Below are positions 11,940 to 23,770 of a DNA stretch of 64,000 nt, piece after piece. Each line of letters opens with the position of its first letter. The stretch's first letter is position 1. The translations under genes and the position numbers were made by a program. A model generated the notes under the pieces. The model was not told the DNA's origin and made no database searches. It saw nothing but the letters and a program-made list of their open reading frames with translations. The stretch comes from Odontesthes bonariensis (taxonomy: Eukaryota > Chordata > Actinopteri > Atheriniformes > Atherinopsidae): contig NC_134509.1 in the NCBI RefSeq assembly GCF_027942865.1, positions 29,768,197-29,832,196 on the forward strand. The letters run 5' to 3'.

Positions 11940-14900
11940 GCGCTAAACTCAAGGTGAACTTACTCAGAGTTGATTAACCTCACTCAAATCAGCGTTTGTG
12001 GAACCGAAAACTCAGGGTTTTCTATCTCAGAGTAGATCAACTCAGAGATCAGGAATAGACTCAGAGTTGGTTGAACCTGCTACGTGAAACGGACCCCAGT
12101 TCTAAAAAAATTCTAACTTCTGCTGAGGACTTGTTGCATCCCAACATGAAGAAAACACTCTCAGAAACCCAGAAAAGTGGAACAACATACTTCCTACAGG
12201 AAAAATATCAGGTTTGAGAAAAGTCAAAGTCTGCACTCTTTTCTAAAGTTTCCACTGAGAAGATTTTGAAAAAGTTCATAGTCACTCATATTCAAATGAC
12301 CAAAAACCTCTGAAATAAACACTTCCCACCTTCAGCTTAAAGGCAAAGTATGCTGAAGTCAGGTTTAAACTTGTTTAAAAAGAAAAAACAGCATCCAAAC
12401 ATTAGCTCTTCTCAAATTGGACTAAGTGTAGAACAGCGTAATTTTTTTTATAAATCAATCTTTTTTATAGTTACACATAGAAATTGGTATGAAGAGTTGA
12501 ACATTAAATCATATATATTCATTTATACAGCTGATACAACTGTTCACAGGACAGAAGTCCTCAGCTTCCTGCTGGGACACATAGTCACATGTAAAGGTAA
12601 TATGTAAATTGTGGAAAAGCAATAACTGTAATGTTATCTTTTTCAATTTGGGATTAGAAAGGCATTCTTTCCTGTTTGAATTAAATTGAATCCTAACTCA
12701 AAGACTGTCCTTTTTCTAAATAAGGTACCAACTCTCTGTCAAAAGATTACATTTGACCCCTAACCATGATCATTTCCTAACCCTCACCAATAAGTCTGGA
12801 TTTTTAAAGTCCCAACCCTGCGTTATTGGCTAAACCTAAACAGGAAGTGACAAAGTTGAGTTCCATCCTACTGTGTTGTGTTTACATGTGAACAAGACCA
12901 CAAGTAAAATGAACAATACTTGTATGTGCGTCTCTAAGTGATTTTGGTACAGAGTGGCCAGTTATTTCAAAGTAAAAGCTTAAATCTGTCATATTTAGGA
13001 GCACTTTCACATGTGACTGTGCGTGGGTTTTTCCTGTGATCAGCTATCACAGTCTTGAAAAGCAGGTGTCCTGCCCAACAACGGGGTCAGCCCCACTTCC
13101 TCATAAGATGTGTTTTTTTTTTTTATCTTTCTTTGCTCAGAGGTGCTGTGATATTCAGGCTCAATAATTACTCCTAAACTATGATTCTGAGCTGCAGGAC
13201 TTTCAGGTTAAGTTTGCAGTTCCGTGAGAGGATTCTTTGATTTCTGGCCACAGCCCAGAGGAATTCCATGATCTCCATGGTTCCCTCCTCAGAAGCATCA
13301 TCGCAGCATCATTTAAAAACAAACATAAACACCATCAGTCTACACAACTATTTTTCTTCACATTACCAGTTCTAAAAAAATTCTAACTTCTGCTGAGGAC
13401 TTGTTGCATCCCAACATGAAGAAAACACTCTCAGAAACCCAGAAAAGTGGAACAACATACTTCCAACAGGAAAAATATCAGGTTTGAGAAAAGTCAAAGT
13501 CTGCACTCTTTTCTAAAGTTTCCACTGAGAAGATTTTGAAAAAGTTCATAGTCACTCATATTCAAATGACCAAAAATCTCTGAAATAAACACTTCCCACC
13601 TTCAGCTTAAAGGCAAAGTATGCTGAAGTCAGGTTTAAACTTGTTTAAAAAGAAAAAAACAGCATCCAAACATTAGCTCTTCTCAAATTGGACTAAGTGT
13701 AGAACAGGGTCATTTTTTTAATAAATCAATCTTTTTTATAGTTACACATAGAAATTGGTATGAAGAGTTGAACATTAAATCATATATATTCATTATACAG
13801 CTGATAAAACTGTTCACAGGACAGAAGTCCTCAGCTTCCTGCTGGGACACATAGTCACATGTAAAGGTAATATGTAAATTGTGGAAAAGCAATAACTGTA
13901 ATGTTATCTTTTTCAATTTGGGATTAGAAAGGCAATCTTTCTTGTTTGAATTGAATTGAATCCTAACTCAAAGACTGTCGTTTATCTAAATAAGGTACCA
14001 ACTCTCTGTCAAAAGATTACATTTGACCCGTAACCATGATCATTTCCTAACCCTCACCAATAAGTCTGGATTTTTAAAGTCCCAACCCTGCGTTATTGGC
14101 TAAACCTAAACAAGAAGTGACAAATTTCCATACTAATGTGTTGTGTTTACATGTGAACAAGACCACAAGTAAAATGAACACTACTTGTATGTGCGTCTCT
14201 AAGTGATTTTGGTACAGAGAGGCCACTTATTTTAAAGTAAAAGCTTAAATCTGTCATATTTAGGAGCACTTTCACATGTGACTGTGTGTGGGTTTTACCT
14301 TTGATCAGCTATCACAGTCTTGAAAAGCAGGTGTCCTGCCCACCAACGGGGTCAGCCCCACTTCCTCATAAGATGTGTTTTTTTTTTATCTTTCTTGGCT
14401 CAGAGGTGCTGTGATATTCAGGCTCAATAATTACTCTTAAACTATGATTCCGAGCTGCAGGACTTTCAGGTTAAGTTTGCAGTTCCATGAGAGGATTCTT
14501 TGCTTTCTGGCCACAGCCCAGAGGAATTCCATGATCGCCATGGTTCCCTCCTCAGAAGCATCATCGCAGCATCATTTAAAAACAAACATAAACAACATCA
14601 GTCTACAAAACTATTTTTTCTTCATATTACATGTTCTAGAAGATTCTAACTTCTGCTGAGGACTTGTTGCATCCCAACATGAAGAAAACACTCTCAGAAA
14701 CCCAGAAAAGTGGAACAACATACTTCCTACAGGAAAAATATCAGGTTTGAGAAAAGTCAAAGTCTGCACTCTTTTCTAAAGTTTCCACTGAGAAGATTTT
14801 TAAAAAGTTCATAGTCACTCATATTCAAATGACCAAAAACCTCTGAAATAAACACTTCCCACCTTCAGCTTAAAGGCAAAGTATGCTGAAGTCAGGTTTA

Positions 14901-17900
14901 AACTTGTTTAAAAAGAAAAAACAGCATCCAAACATTAGCTCTTCTAAAATTGGACTAAGTGTAGAACAGGGTCATTTTTTTAATAAATCCATTTTTTTAT
15001 AGTTACACATAGAAATTGGTATGAAGAGTTGAACATTAAATCATATATATTCATTTATACAGCTGCTAAAACTATTCACAGGACAGAAGTCCTCAGCTTC
15101 CTTCTGGGACACATAGTCACATGTAAAGGTAATATGTAAATTGTGGAAAAGCAATAACTGTAATGTTATCTTTTTCAATTTGAGATTAGAAAGGCAATCT
15201 TTCTTGTTTGAATTAAATTGAATCCTAACTCAAAGACTGTCCTTTATCTAAATAAGGTACACACTCTCTGTCAAAAGATTACATTTGACCCCTAACCATG
15301 ATCATTTCCTAACCCTCACTAATAAGTCTGGATTTTTAAAGTCCGAACCCTGCGTTATTAGCTAAACCTAAACAGGAAGTGACAAAGTTCCATACTAATG
15401 TGTTGTGTTTACATGTGAACAAGACCACAAGTAAAATGAACACTACTTGTATGTGCTTCTTTAAGTTATTATGGTAAAGAGTGGCCAGTTATTTCAAAGT
15501 AAAAGCTTAAATCTGTCATATTTAGGAGCACTTTCACATGTGACTGTGTGTGGGTTTTTCCTGTGATCAGCTAACACAGTCTTGAAAAGCAGGTGTCCTG
15601 CCCACCAACGGGGTTAGCCCCACTTCCTCATAAGATGTGTTTTTTTTTTATCTTTCTTTGCTCAGAGGTGCTGTGATATTCAGGCCCAATAATTACTCTT
15701 AAACTATGATTCCGAGCTGCAGGACTTTCAGGTTAAGTTTGCAGTTCCATGAGAGGATTCTTTGCTTTCTGGCCACAGCCCAGAGGAATTCCATGATCGC
15801 CATGGTTCCCTCCTCAGAAGCATCATCGCAGCTTCATTTAAAAACAAACATAAACACCATCAGTCTACAAAACTATTTTTTCTTCACATTTCACTCCACC
15901 AGTTCTAGAAAATTCTAACTTCTGCTGAGGACTTGTTGCATCCCAACATGAAGAAAACACTCTCAGAAACCCAGAAAAGTGGAACAACATACTTCCTACA
16001 GGAAAAATATCAGGTTTGAGAAAAGTCAAAGTCTGCACTCTTTTCTAAAGTTTCCACTGAGAAGATTTTTAAAAAGTTCATAGTCACTCATATTCAAATG
16101 ACCAAAAACCTCTGAAATAAACACTTCCCACCTTCAGCTTAAAGGCAAAGTATGCTGAAGTCAGGTTTAAACTTGTTTAAAAAGAAAAAACAGCATCCAA
16201 ACATTAGCTCTTCTAAAATTGGACTAAGTGTAGAACAGGGTCATTTTTTTAATAAATCAATCTTTTTTATAGTTACACATAGAAATTGGTATGAAGAGTT
16301 GAACATTAAATCATATATATTCATTTATACAGCTGATAAAACTACTCACAGGACAGAAGTCCTCAGCTTCCTGCTGGGACACATAGTCACATGTAAAGGT
16401 AATATGTAAATTGTGGAAAAGCAATAACTGTAATGTTATCTTTTTCAATTTGGGATTAGAAAGGCAATCTTTCTTGTTTGAATTGAATTGAATCCTAACT
16501 CAAAGACTGTCGTTTATCTAAATAAGGTACACACTCTCTGTCAAAAGATTACATTTAACCCCTAACCATGATCATTTCCTAACCCTCACTAATAAGTCTG
16601 GATTTTTATAGTCCCAACCCTGCGTTATTGGCTAAACCTAAACAGGAAGTGACAAATTTCCATACTACTGTGTTGTGTTTACATGTGAACAAGACCACAA
16701 GTAAAATGAACACTACTTGTATGTGCGTCTCTAAGTGATTTTGGTACAGAGAGGCCACTTATTTTAAAGTAAAAGCTTAAATCTGTCATATTTAGGAGCA
16801 CTTTCACATGTGACTGTGTGTGGGTTTTTCCTGTGATCAGCTATCACAGTCTTGAAAAGCAGGTGTCCTGCCCACCAACGGGGTCAGCCCCACTTCCTCA
16901 TAAGATGTGTTTTTTTTTTATCTTTCTTTGCTCAGTGGTGCTGTGATATTCAGGCTCAATAATTACTCTTAAACTATGATTCCGAGCTGCAGGACTTTCA
17001 GGTTAAGTTTGCAGTTCCGTGAGAGGATTCTTTGCTTTCTGGCCACAGCCCAGAGGAATTCCATGATCGCCATGGTTCCCTCCTCAGAAGCATCATCGCA
17101 GCATCATTTAAAAACAAATATGAACACCATCAGTCCACACAACTTTTTTTCTTCACATTACATGTTCTAGAAAATTCTAACTTCTGCTGAGGACTTGTTG
17201 CATCCCAACATGAAGAAAACACTCTCAGAAACCCAGAAAAGTGGAACAACATACTTCCTACAGGAAAAATATCAGGTTTGAGAAAAGTCAAAGTCTGCAC
17301 TCTTTTCTAAAGTTTCCACTGAGAAGATTTTGAAAAAGTTCATAGTCACTCATATTCAAATGACCAAAAACCTCTGAAATAAACACTTCCCACCTTCAGC
17401 TTAAAGGCAAAGTATGCTGAAGTCAGGTTTAAACTTGTTTAAAAAGAAAAAACAGCATCCAAACATTAGCTCTTCTAAAATTTGACTAAGTGTAGAACAG
17501 GGTCATTTTTTTTTATGAATCAATCTTTTTTATAGTTACACATAGAAATTGGTATGAAGAGTTGAACATTAAATCATATATATTCATTTATACAGCTGAT
17601 AAAACTGTTCACAGGACAGAAGTCCTCAGCTTCCTGCTGGGACACATAGTCACATGTAAAGGTAATATGTAAATTGTGGAAAAGCAATAACTTTAATGTT
17701 ATCTTTTTCAATTTGGGATTAGAAAGGCATTCTTTCCTGTTTGAATTAAATTGAATCCTAACTCAAAGACTGTCCTTTTTCTAAATAAGGTACCAACTCT
17801 CTTTCAAAAGATTAAATTTGACCCCTAACCATGATCATTTCCTAACCCTCACCAATAAGTCTGGATTTTTAAAGTCCCAACCCTGCGTTATTGGCTAAAC

Positions 17901-19566
17901 CTAAACAGGAAGTGACAAAGTTGAGTTCCATCCTACTGTGTTGTGTTTACATGTGAAAAAGACCACAAGTAAAATGAACACTACTTGTATGTGCGTCTCT
18001 AAGTGATTTTGGTACAGAGAGGCCACTTATTTTAAAGTAAAAGCTTAATATCTGTCATATTTAGGAGCACTTTCACATGTGACTGTGTGTGGGTTTTTCC
18101 TGTGATCAGCTATCACAGTCGTGAAAAGCAGGTGTCCTGCCCACCAACGGGGTCAGCCCCACTTCCTCATAAGATGTGTTTTTTTTTTTTTATCTTTCTT
18201 TGCTCGGAAGTCCTGTGATATTCAGGCTCAATAATTACTCTTAAACTATGATTCCGAGCTGCAGGACTTTCAGGTTAAGTTTGCAGTTCCATGAGAGGAT
18301 TCTTTGCTTTCTGGCCACAGCCCAGAGGAATTCCATGATCGCCATGGTTCCCTCCTCAGAAGCATCATCGCAGCATCATTTAAAAACAAATATGAACACC
18401 ATCAGTCCACACAACTTTTTTTCTTCACATTACATGTTCTAGAAAATTCTAACTTCTGCTGAGGACTTGTTGCATCCCAACATGAAGAAAACACTCTCAG
18501 AAACCCAGAAAAGTGGAACAACATACTTCCAACAGGAAAAATATCAGGTTTGAGAAAAGTCAAAGTCTGCACTCTTCTACTTCTAAAGTTTCCACTGAGA
18601 AGATTTTGAAAAAGTTCATAGTCACTCATATTCAAATGACCAAAAATCTCTGAAATAAACACTTCCCACCTTCAGCTTAAAGGCAAAGTATGCTGAAGTC
18701 AGGTTTAAACTTGTTTAAAAAGAAAAAACAGCATCCAAACATTAGCTCTTCTCAAATTGGACTAAGTGTAGAACAGGGTCATTTTTTTTATAAATCAATC
18801 TTTTTTCATAGTTACACATAGAAATTGGTATGAAGAGTTGAACATTAAATCATATATATTCATTTATACAGCTGATAAAACTGTTCACAGGACAGAAGTC
18901 CTCAGCTTCCTGCTGGGACACATAGTCACATGTAAAGGTAATATGTAAATTGTGGAAAAGCAATAACTGTAATATTATCTTTTTCAATTTGGGATTAGAA
19001 AGGCATTCTTTCCTGTTTGAATTTAATTGAATCCTAACTCAAAGACTGTCTTTTCTCTAAATAAGGTACCAATTCTCTGTCAAAAGATTACATTTGACCC
19101 CTAACCATGATCATTTCCTAACCCTCACTAATAAGTCTGGATTTTTAAAGTCCCAACCCTGCGTTATTGGCTAAACCTAAACAGGAAGTGACAAAGTTCC
19201 ATCCTAATGTGTTGTGTTTACATGTGAACAAGACCACAAGTAAAATGAACACTACTTGTATGTGGGTCTCTAAGTGATTTTGGTACAGAGAGGCCACTTA
19301 TTTCAAAGTAAAAGCTTAAAATCTGTAATATTTAGGAGCACTTTCACATGTGACTGTGTGTGGGTTTTTCCTGTGATCAGCTATCACAGTCTTGAAAAGC
19401 AGGTGTCCTGCCCACCAACGGGGTCAGCCCAACTTCCTCATAAGATGTGTTTTTTTTTTTTATCTTTCTTTGCTCAGAGGTGCTGTGATATTCAGGCTCA
19501 ATAATTACTCTTAAACTATGATTCCGAGCTGCAGGACTTTCAGGTTAAAGGCCTACAGAAAGCTGA

Positions 19567-20541
19567 CACTACACCCAATACATAATGATAATACATAAAC
19601 AGAGGAACAATAATGATCATTGGACCCTACACCGAAACATTTTATAAACGCATGAAATTTGCGATTTTGAATTTGCCGCTCTGAAATCCTTCCTGGAATT
19701 CCAGACTGGGGGCGGGGCTTCCGTGCGATGTCACATGTGCCATGGTTTTTCCTGGCTGCCGCTTTTGTAGTATGCTTGTTTAGTGAGGAAGGCAATAAAA
19801 CGTTGGGTTCAGTGCAGTTTTTATTGCGAGTAGATGTACGAAGTGCTCTGGGTGCGTGTTTTGCCCTCAGCACCAGCAGCTCACACCACCGGGGACAGAG
19901 GAAGCAGAGAGACCCACGGTCTTGTGTCTGTGTCTCCCTGTCCGCCTGCCTCCTCTCTGGTGAAATCAGCCAGAGCCATCCCGCCGTGTTCAGCTCCCTG
20001 CGGTGCGGACACTCAGGGGGAATCCACCTGGCGGAGAGCGGACACACTCTCCGCCAGGTGGAGAGTGGAAATCAGCCGGCAGAGCGATCATCAAGAGCCC
20101 CGACGTGTGTCCACGTCGGGGCTCTTGACGCTTGATGATCGCTCTGCCGGCTCATTTCACCAGAGAGGAGGCAGGCGGACAGGGAGACACAGAGTTCCGA
20201 CCGCAGGTCTCTCTGCTTCCTCTGTCCCCGGTGGTGTGAGCTGCTGAGGGCAACACACGCACCCACAGCACATCTACTCGCAATAAAAACTGCACTGAAC
20301 CCAACGTTTTATTGCCTTCCTCACTCAACAAGCATACTACAATAGCGGCAGCCAGGAAAAACCATGGCACATGTGACATCACACGGAAGCCCCGCCCCCA
20401 GTCTGGAATTCCAGGAAGGATTTCCAAGCGGCAAATTCAAATTCGCAAATTTCATGCGTTTATAAAATGTTTTGGTGTAGGGTCCAATGATCATTATTGT
20501 TCCTCTGTGTATGTATTATCATTATGTATTGGGTTTTATAT
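19567..20541. repeat. Large inverted repeat (about 0.43-0.5-kb arms)
   Basis: The left arm starts near TGACACTACACCCAATACAT and the right arm ends with ATGTATTGGG, its complement. The arms can be followed inward through GATCATTGGACCC, the GGGGGCGGGGCTTCCG GC box, CAATAAAAC and the GGGGACAGAGG region to a centre near 20108, where GACGTG and CACGTC flank a 3-base loop. The left arm has about 70 extra bases, including its own small hairpin around CCACCTGGCGGAGAG. ORFs on both strands here are palindrome artefacts. Confidence 0.9.
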
Positions 20542-20718
20542 TTCCAATTGACGTCCCGCGGCACACATGGGGAACTTCCAAGCACGAAAGTGAGTGGGAG
20601 TATGGGCTACTTGTGTTTGGACGGTTTCAGTGCCGCAAATGTAGCAACAGTGGTGTTATCTATCAGAGATGGAGAGGAGGGCGTTATGGGATTCTGTCTC
20701 TTTGTTGCAGCCGGTTTC

Positions 20719-20844
20719 TTACTCAGGCTCTTCATTGTCTTCTTCATTGTCATCAACAATATTAGGCTCGAAATTTGCAGTGAAGAAGCTGTCCAGGTCT
20801 GGCAAACTGCTGGCTTCGCTACTAGAACTACTAGTCTCAGACAT
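20719..20844 (-). CDS. Small acidic ORF or first exon carried by the TTAA element
   Basis: The ATG at 20844 (context CACCATGTC) opens 41 codons reading MSETSSSSSEASSLPDLDSF and ending in a run of acidic residues (DDNEEDNEEPE). The stop codon overlaps a good splice donor (CCTGA|GTAAGA), so it may be the first exon of a longer transposon protein whose later exons were lost when the palindrome formed. Serine- and acid-rich starts like this occur in several transposon-linked vertebrate proteins, but I cannot assign a family. Confidence 0.3.
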   Translation of the reverse strand: MSETSSSSSEASSLPDLDSFFTANFEPNIVDDNEEDNEEPE

Positions 20845-21075
20845 GGTGATTGTTCCAGCAGTTGGCACGCGTGACGTCACGCACCTGTCGTCGGTTTGCC
20901 AAAATTCGAGTCAAATGTGGTGATAGTTTATTGGGCCTAATCAGGACTATCCAGGGGCCTAAAATTATTTTAAAATCATAAAAAAATTCCATGGTATATA
21001 AGGAATCGATCTGCTATTTCAGTTTTGTGCAAAAAAAAAAAATCACCTTTCTGTAGGCCTTTAAGCTTCCATTAA

Positions 21076-22105
21076 AGGGACACTATGTAATTTCTTCCCC
21101 CATCTAGTGGTGCAATTTTATTTTGCAAAGTTGAATGAATTTGCTCTCTAGCGCCTCACGTTTTCAAATGTGCGCTGCAACTTCTTGAACTACGGCAAGC
21201 GGAATGTGTCAAGATTCAAGAAGCTATAGCTTCAGACTCAAGGTCCATACAAACAAAAAGAAATCAAGACACACAGTACAAAGGATTATATAACACACAT
21301 ACAACAACACTATGAATACAGATGACAGATAACATGTCAGATAACATAACATCTCCTTTGGTGTGCAAGCAATGCAATTAGTCATATTCCGGGAGTTACC
21401 GGAAGTGACGTCGACGCAGCGTTAGCATTAGCCTGCGTTAGCAATAGGAGCATTAGCAGCGGTAAATAAACTCCCGGTAAACTTACAAACTTTCTAATGC
21501 CTCGTTTTGTGAGTTAAGAGCCTATGTGTACTACGACAGAAGTTTGGTAACAATCAATGCATTATTAGTGGGATCATTTACGAGATAAAATCTATTTAGC
21601 ATTTTTTTTTTTTTTTAAACTTTATTAGTAAATCAACAAAATAACAGTTTACAAATGTGAGCATAACGCCAAAAAGAAGATATCCAGGGGGAGCATAGGA
21701 ATAATAATAAAAAGAAGAAGATGATGCACTTACAAAAAGAAAGCTAATGAACACAAAGACATATGTGCCAAGGAATAAAATCTATTTAGCATTAGCGGCT
21801 GTAATAAGCCATTTGGCGGAAATGACGTCACAATGACGTCATTTCTGCTTGTAGGCCTGGTGGGGAAATCGCGATTCGAAGTGCTTTATGTCCCTCTCGG
21901 CACTTCGTCATTTTTCATAGACCGGAAGGACATGGCAGCCTCCATAGAGCTTACCTGCTCTATGTAGATACAGACAAGTTATTCTTCACTCAGGAGGATA
22001 AGTGAGATTTTTGACAGAGATCATTTTACACCAATGAGGACTAACTTATGAATGAATATGTTGATTTGAGCTAATAAATGACTTAATTTATTACATAGTG
22101 TCCCT
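21076..22105. mobile_element. TTAA-flanked MITE-like DNA element, 1030 bp
   Basis: The terminal inverted repeats AGGGACACTATGTAAT and ATTACATAGTGTCCCT lie at 21076 and 22105, each flanked by TTAA (21072-21075, 22106-22109). No coding sequence is recognised. Eleven bases separate it from the palindromic TTAA element on its left, with different termini, so these are independent insertions. It contains a small retroinsertion at 21604-21774. Confidence 0.85.
21604..21774 (-). mobile_element. Short 5'-truncated retroinsertion with 19-bp target-site duplication
   Basis: A poly-T run (an antisense poly-A tail) begins right after ATAAAATCTATTTAGCATT (21585-21603), and the same 19-mer reappears at 21775-21793. 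A long duplication plus a poly-A tail are hallmarks of target-primed reverse transcription. The inserted 170 bp resembles the 3' end of an L1-type LINE (AACTTTATTAGTAAATCAAC...), but that family assignment is tentative. Confidence 0.75.
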
Positions 22106-22109
22106 TTAA

Positions 22110-22427
22110 ATCCAGATTTTACTCTCTTTGGAAGGAATTCAATTTTATCAGGATCCTGCTTTTCTATAAATTTTCAATCTTTGCAAAATAGCTGTTCTCT
22201 GCACTATTTATCTTCTTTACTTCTTTATCTTCTTTATAGACACTTTTTTTTTATGTTTACTTCCCCCGTTTCCCATTTTAAAAATTTAGTCCAGCTTTTC
22301 AACACCTAGGGTGTTCTAATAACTGGTTATTTATTCAGCAGGGCAGAGAAAAATCTCCTCCTGTGGTAACCTTCACTTCAACTCTTTCGAGTGGAAGACT
22401 CTTGCCTCTTGCCTTTGCATCCACAAG
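22110..22427. other. Unassigned AT-rich spacer
   Basis: I see no gene, terminal repeat or satellite match. It lies between the TTAA element and the hAT element and ends in the 8-bp hAT target site TCCACAAG. It may be the left continuation of the ERV-like remnant to the right of the hAT element, but nothing diagnostic is visible. Confidence 0.4.
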
Positions 22428-23762
22428 CAGTGCCGTAACCAGCATTGAGGACACACAGGTCATGACCTCGGTATTTTCCCCGGTGTTTTTTTTATTTTTT
22501 TTATTTTTTATTTTTTTTATTCAGAGAAATGTCAAATTAATATAAGATGAAAATCGTTCTGACTTTGATTGGTGGAAAGATCAGCATGCATTCTCATTTG
22601 TTTTTCTGAAAATAAAGTCCACATAATCCCTTGATCATCACGTTATATTTTAAAACTGAGCGGAAAAACGCCACCCGACTTTTTTTTCTTTTTTTTTCTT
22701 TTTTTTTTTTTACGCCTCCCGACATTGGAAACATGTTTATCATATTACGCAGCTTCGACGCGAAAGTCAGCTAGGAAATGGAAGAAAGATGAAGAAATCT
22801 ACTATACAAACTAAACTCTGCTTTGGAAAGCCAACTGGCCAGGGGAAAAGAAAGAGAGAAGGAGGTGAGTTCATTTCGCCAATCGTCAGAGAGAATGAGT
22901 GACAGTTCATAATGTTCATATGCGTTCAAAGCGCGGCTAGGAATAGGAGGATGCTAGATCATTGTCCTCAGCATTTCAAGCAACAGTCACAAAGCCCCTT
23001 GGTTAGGATTTCGTTTTCCAGTCGGCACAAACACACTGCACACAAATCTCTCTCTCAATTCGATTTTCCAAAAAAAAAGTAGCGACCTGTAATGGAATTG
23101 TTGGGAATCGTGACACGGCTTGGGCTGTTACGCTAACTTTTTTTTTTTTAATCAGGGCTTGACAGTTTAGTGCCAACTGTGGCTAGTGGTCATTCAGCCT
23201 CACTAGCTACAGTTTTGTTCAGTGCTATGTGGCTTCCTACATGTAAATAAAGCAGACTAATAGAAACTGGGTCAGAAACTTATATTTTTCATTTTACTTA
23301 AAACAATTGATGATGCACACGGGGCAAAATAACAAAATGAAATACCCCGTGTACTCTCTCATATGACACAATCTTGAGGTTAGTTGTGCTGCTCATGGTG
23401 CATTAAGCCAAGTTTTACCAGCATTTAGCTAGTTGTCAGACCCAGCATGATACCTATGTCTTCTCTGTGTTGAGTGAATGGATTGAATTGAGACTATACA
23501 TCTAAAATACAGCCAACATCTTGTGGTCTGTTTGGCACATTCTACGATGTTAATTTAGTTTCTCTACTTTTGTGATCACATTGTTATAATAAACTTGTTC
23601 ACCTACATATTCACCTCCTTGATGGGCTTGTGATTTACCTCTGTTTATTCACATTTCCAAACTGTATTTTAAAAAGTCAACATATTAGAATGGTTTTTTT
23701 GTCAAATAAGATTTATCGCAATATTTGACCTCGGTATTTGAAAAATCCTGGTTACGGCCCTG
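22428..23762 (+). mobile_element. hAT transposon, 1335 bp, non-autonomous
   Basis: The terminal repeats CAGTGCCGTAACCAG (left) and CTGGTTACGGCCCTG (right) match at 14 of 15 positions. They are flanked by a perfect 8-bp duplication TCCACAAG (22420-22427, 23763-23770), the hAT signature. A second inverted match, ACCTCGGTATTT, is present subterminally. A first-exon-like segment lies at 22789-22864; the rest is T-rich and has no transposase core. Confidence 0.92.
22789..22864 (+). CDS. hAT transposase first-exon remnant
   Basis: An ATG followed by KKSTIQTKLCFGKPTGQGKR and a basic stretch runs into a consensus donor (GAG|GTGAGT). A short leader exon of the form MK(K)...FF/CFG..., followed by an intron, is usual in fish hAT genes with TTF- or BED-type N-termini. 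No downstream exon remains within the element, so this is a relic. Confidence 0.4.
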
Positions 23763-23770
23763 TCCACAAG

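Larger units (their letters stand above)
10387..12096. mobile_element. PIF/Harbinger element with HARBI1-like and Myb-like remnants, 1710 bp
   Basis: The termini are AGGTCCGTTTCATGTAGCAG at the left and the complement of GGGTCCGTTTCACGTAGCAG at the right. The flanking trinucleotide CAG is duplicated (10384-10386, 12097-12099), and excision restores the satellite sequence CCACCAGTTCTAAAA. Subterminal copies of ACTCAGAGTTGGTT lie in opposite orientation at the two ends. Inside are a 52-bp tandem repeat, the N-terminal end of a HARBI1-like transposase on the plus strand, an RTE-type LINE tail, and a Myb-like ORF on the minus strand. The convergent transposase/Myb arrangement is typical of Harbinger, but the catalytic core is missing. 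Confidence 0.9.
1..19548. repeat. Macrosatellite array, ~1.26-kb unit, at least 14 anchor copies
   Basis: The same unit recurs head to tail with about 95% or better identity by eye. A convenient anchor (ATGATTC[C/T]GAGCTGCAGG) is at 691, 1948, 3215, 5165, 6417, 7676, 8928, 10190, 13181, 14444, 15706, 16976, 18248 and 19518. After subtracting two transposon insertions the spacing is 1.25-1.28 kb. The array is already under way at base 1, so its left end lies outside the window. The last unit stops just after the anchor, where a TTAA element begins, and no satellite sequence resumes beyond it. Units differ by small indels such as CAAATTTCC versus CAAAGTTGAGTTCC, and AGAGGAATTCCATGATCGCC versus a shortened form. 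No protein family is recognisable in the unit; the short ORF after the anchor (60-104 codons) ends differently from copy to copy, so I do not call it a gene. Confidence 0.95.
19549..21060. mobile_element. TTAA-specific DNA transposon (piggyBac or Kolobok type) with giant palindrome
   Basis: Fourteen-base terminal inverted repeats, AGGCCTACAGAAAG at 19549 and CTTTCTGTAGGCCT ending at 21060, are flanked by TTAA on both sides (19545-19548, 21061-21064). TTAA duplication points to piggyBac or Kolobok, and I cannot choose between them. About two thirds of the element (19567-20541) is one large inverted repeat; the rest (20542-21060) is single-copy and contains a small acidic minus-strand ORF. No transposase domain is recognisable. 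It interrupts the last satellite unit 31 bp after the anchor. Confidence 0.82.

Noticed and set aside
19553..20427. Several 80-160-codon ORFs on both strands of the palindrome
   Set aside because: They mirror each other because the DNA is an inverted repeat; compositions are low-complexity and no domain is recognisable.
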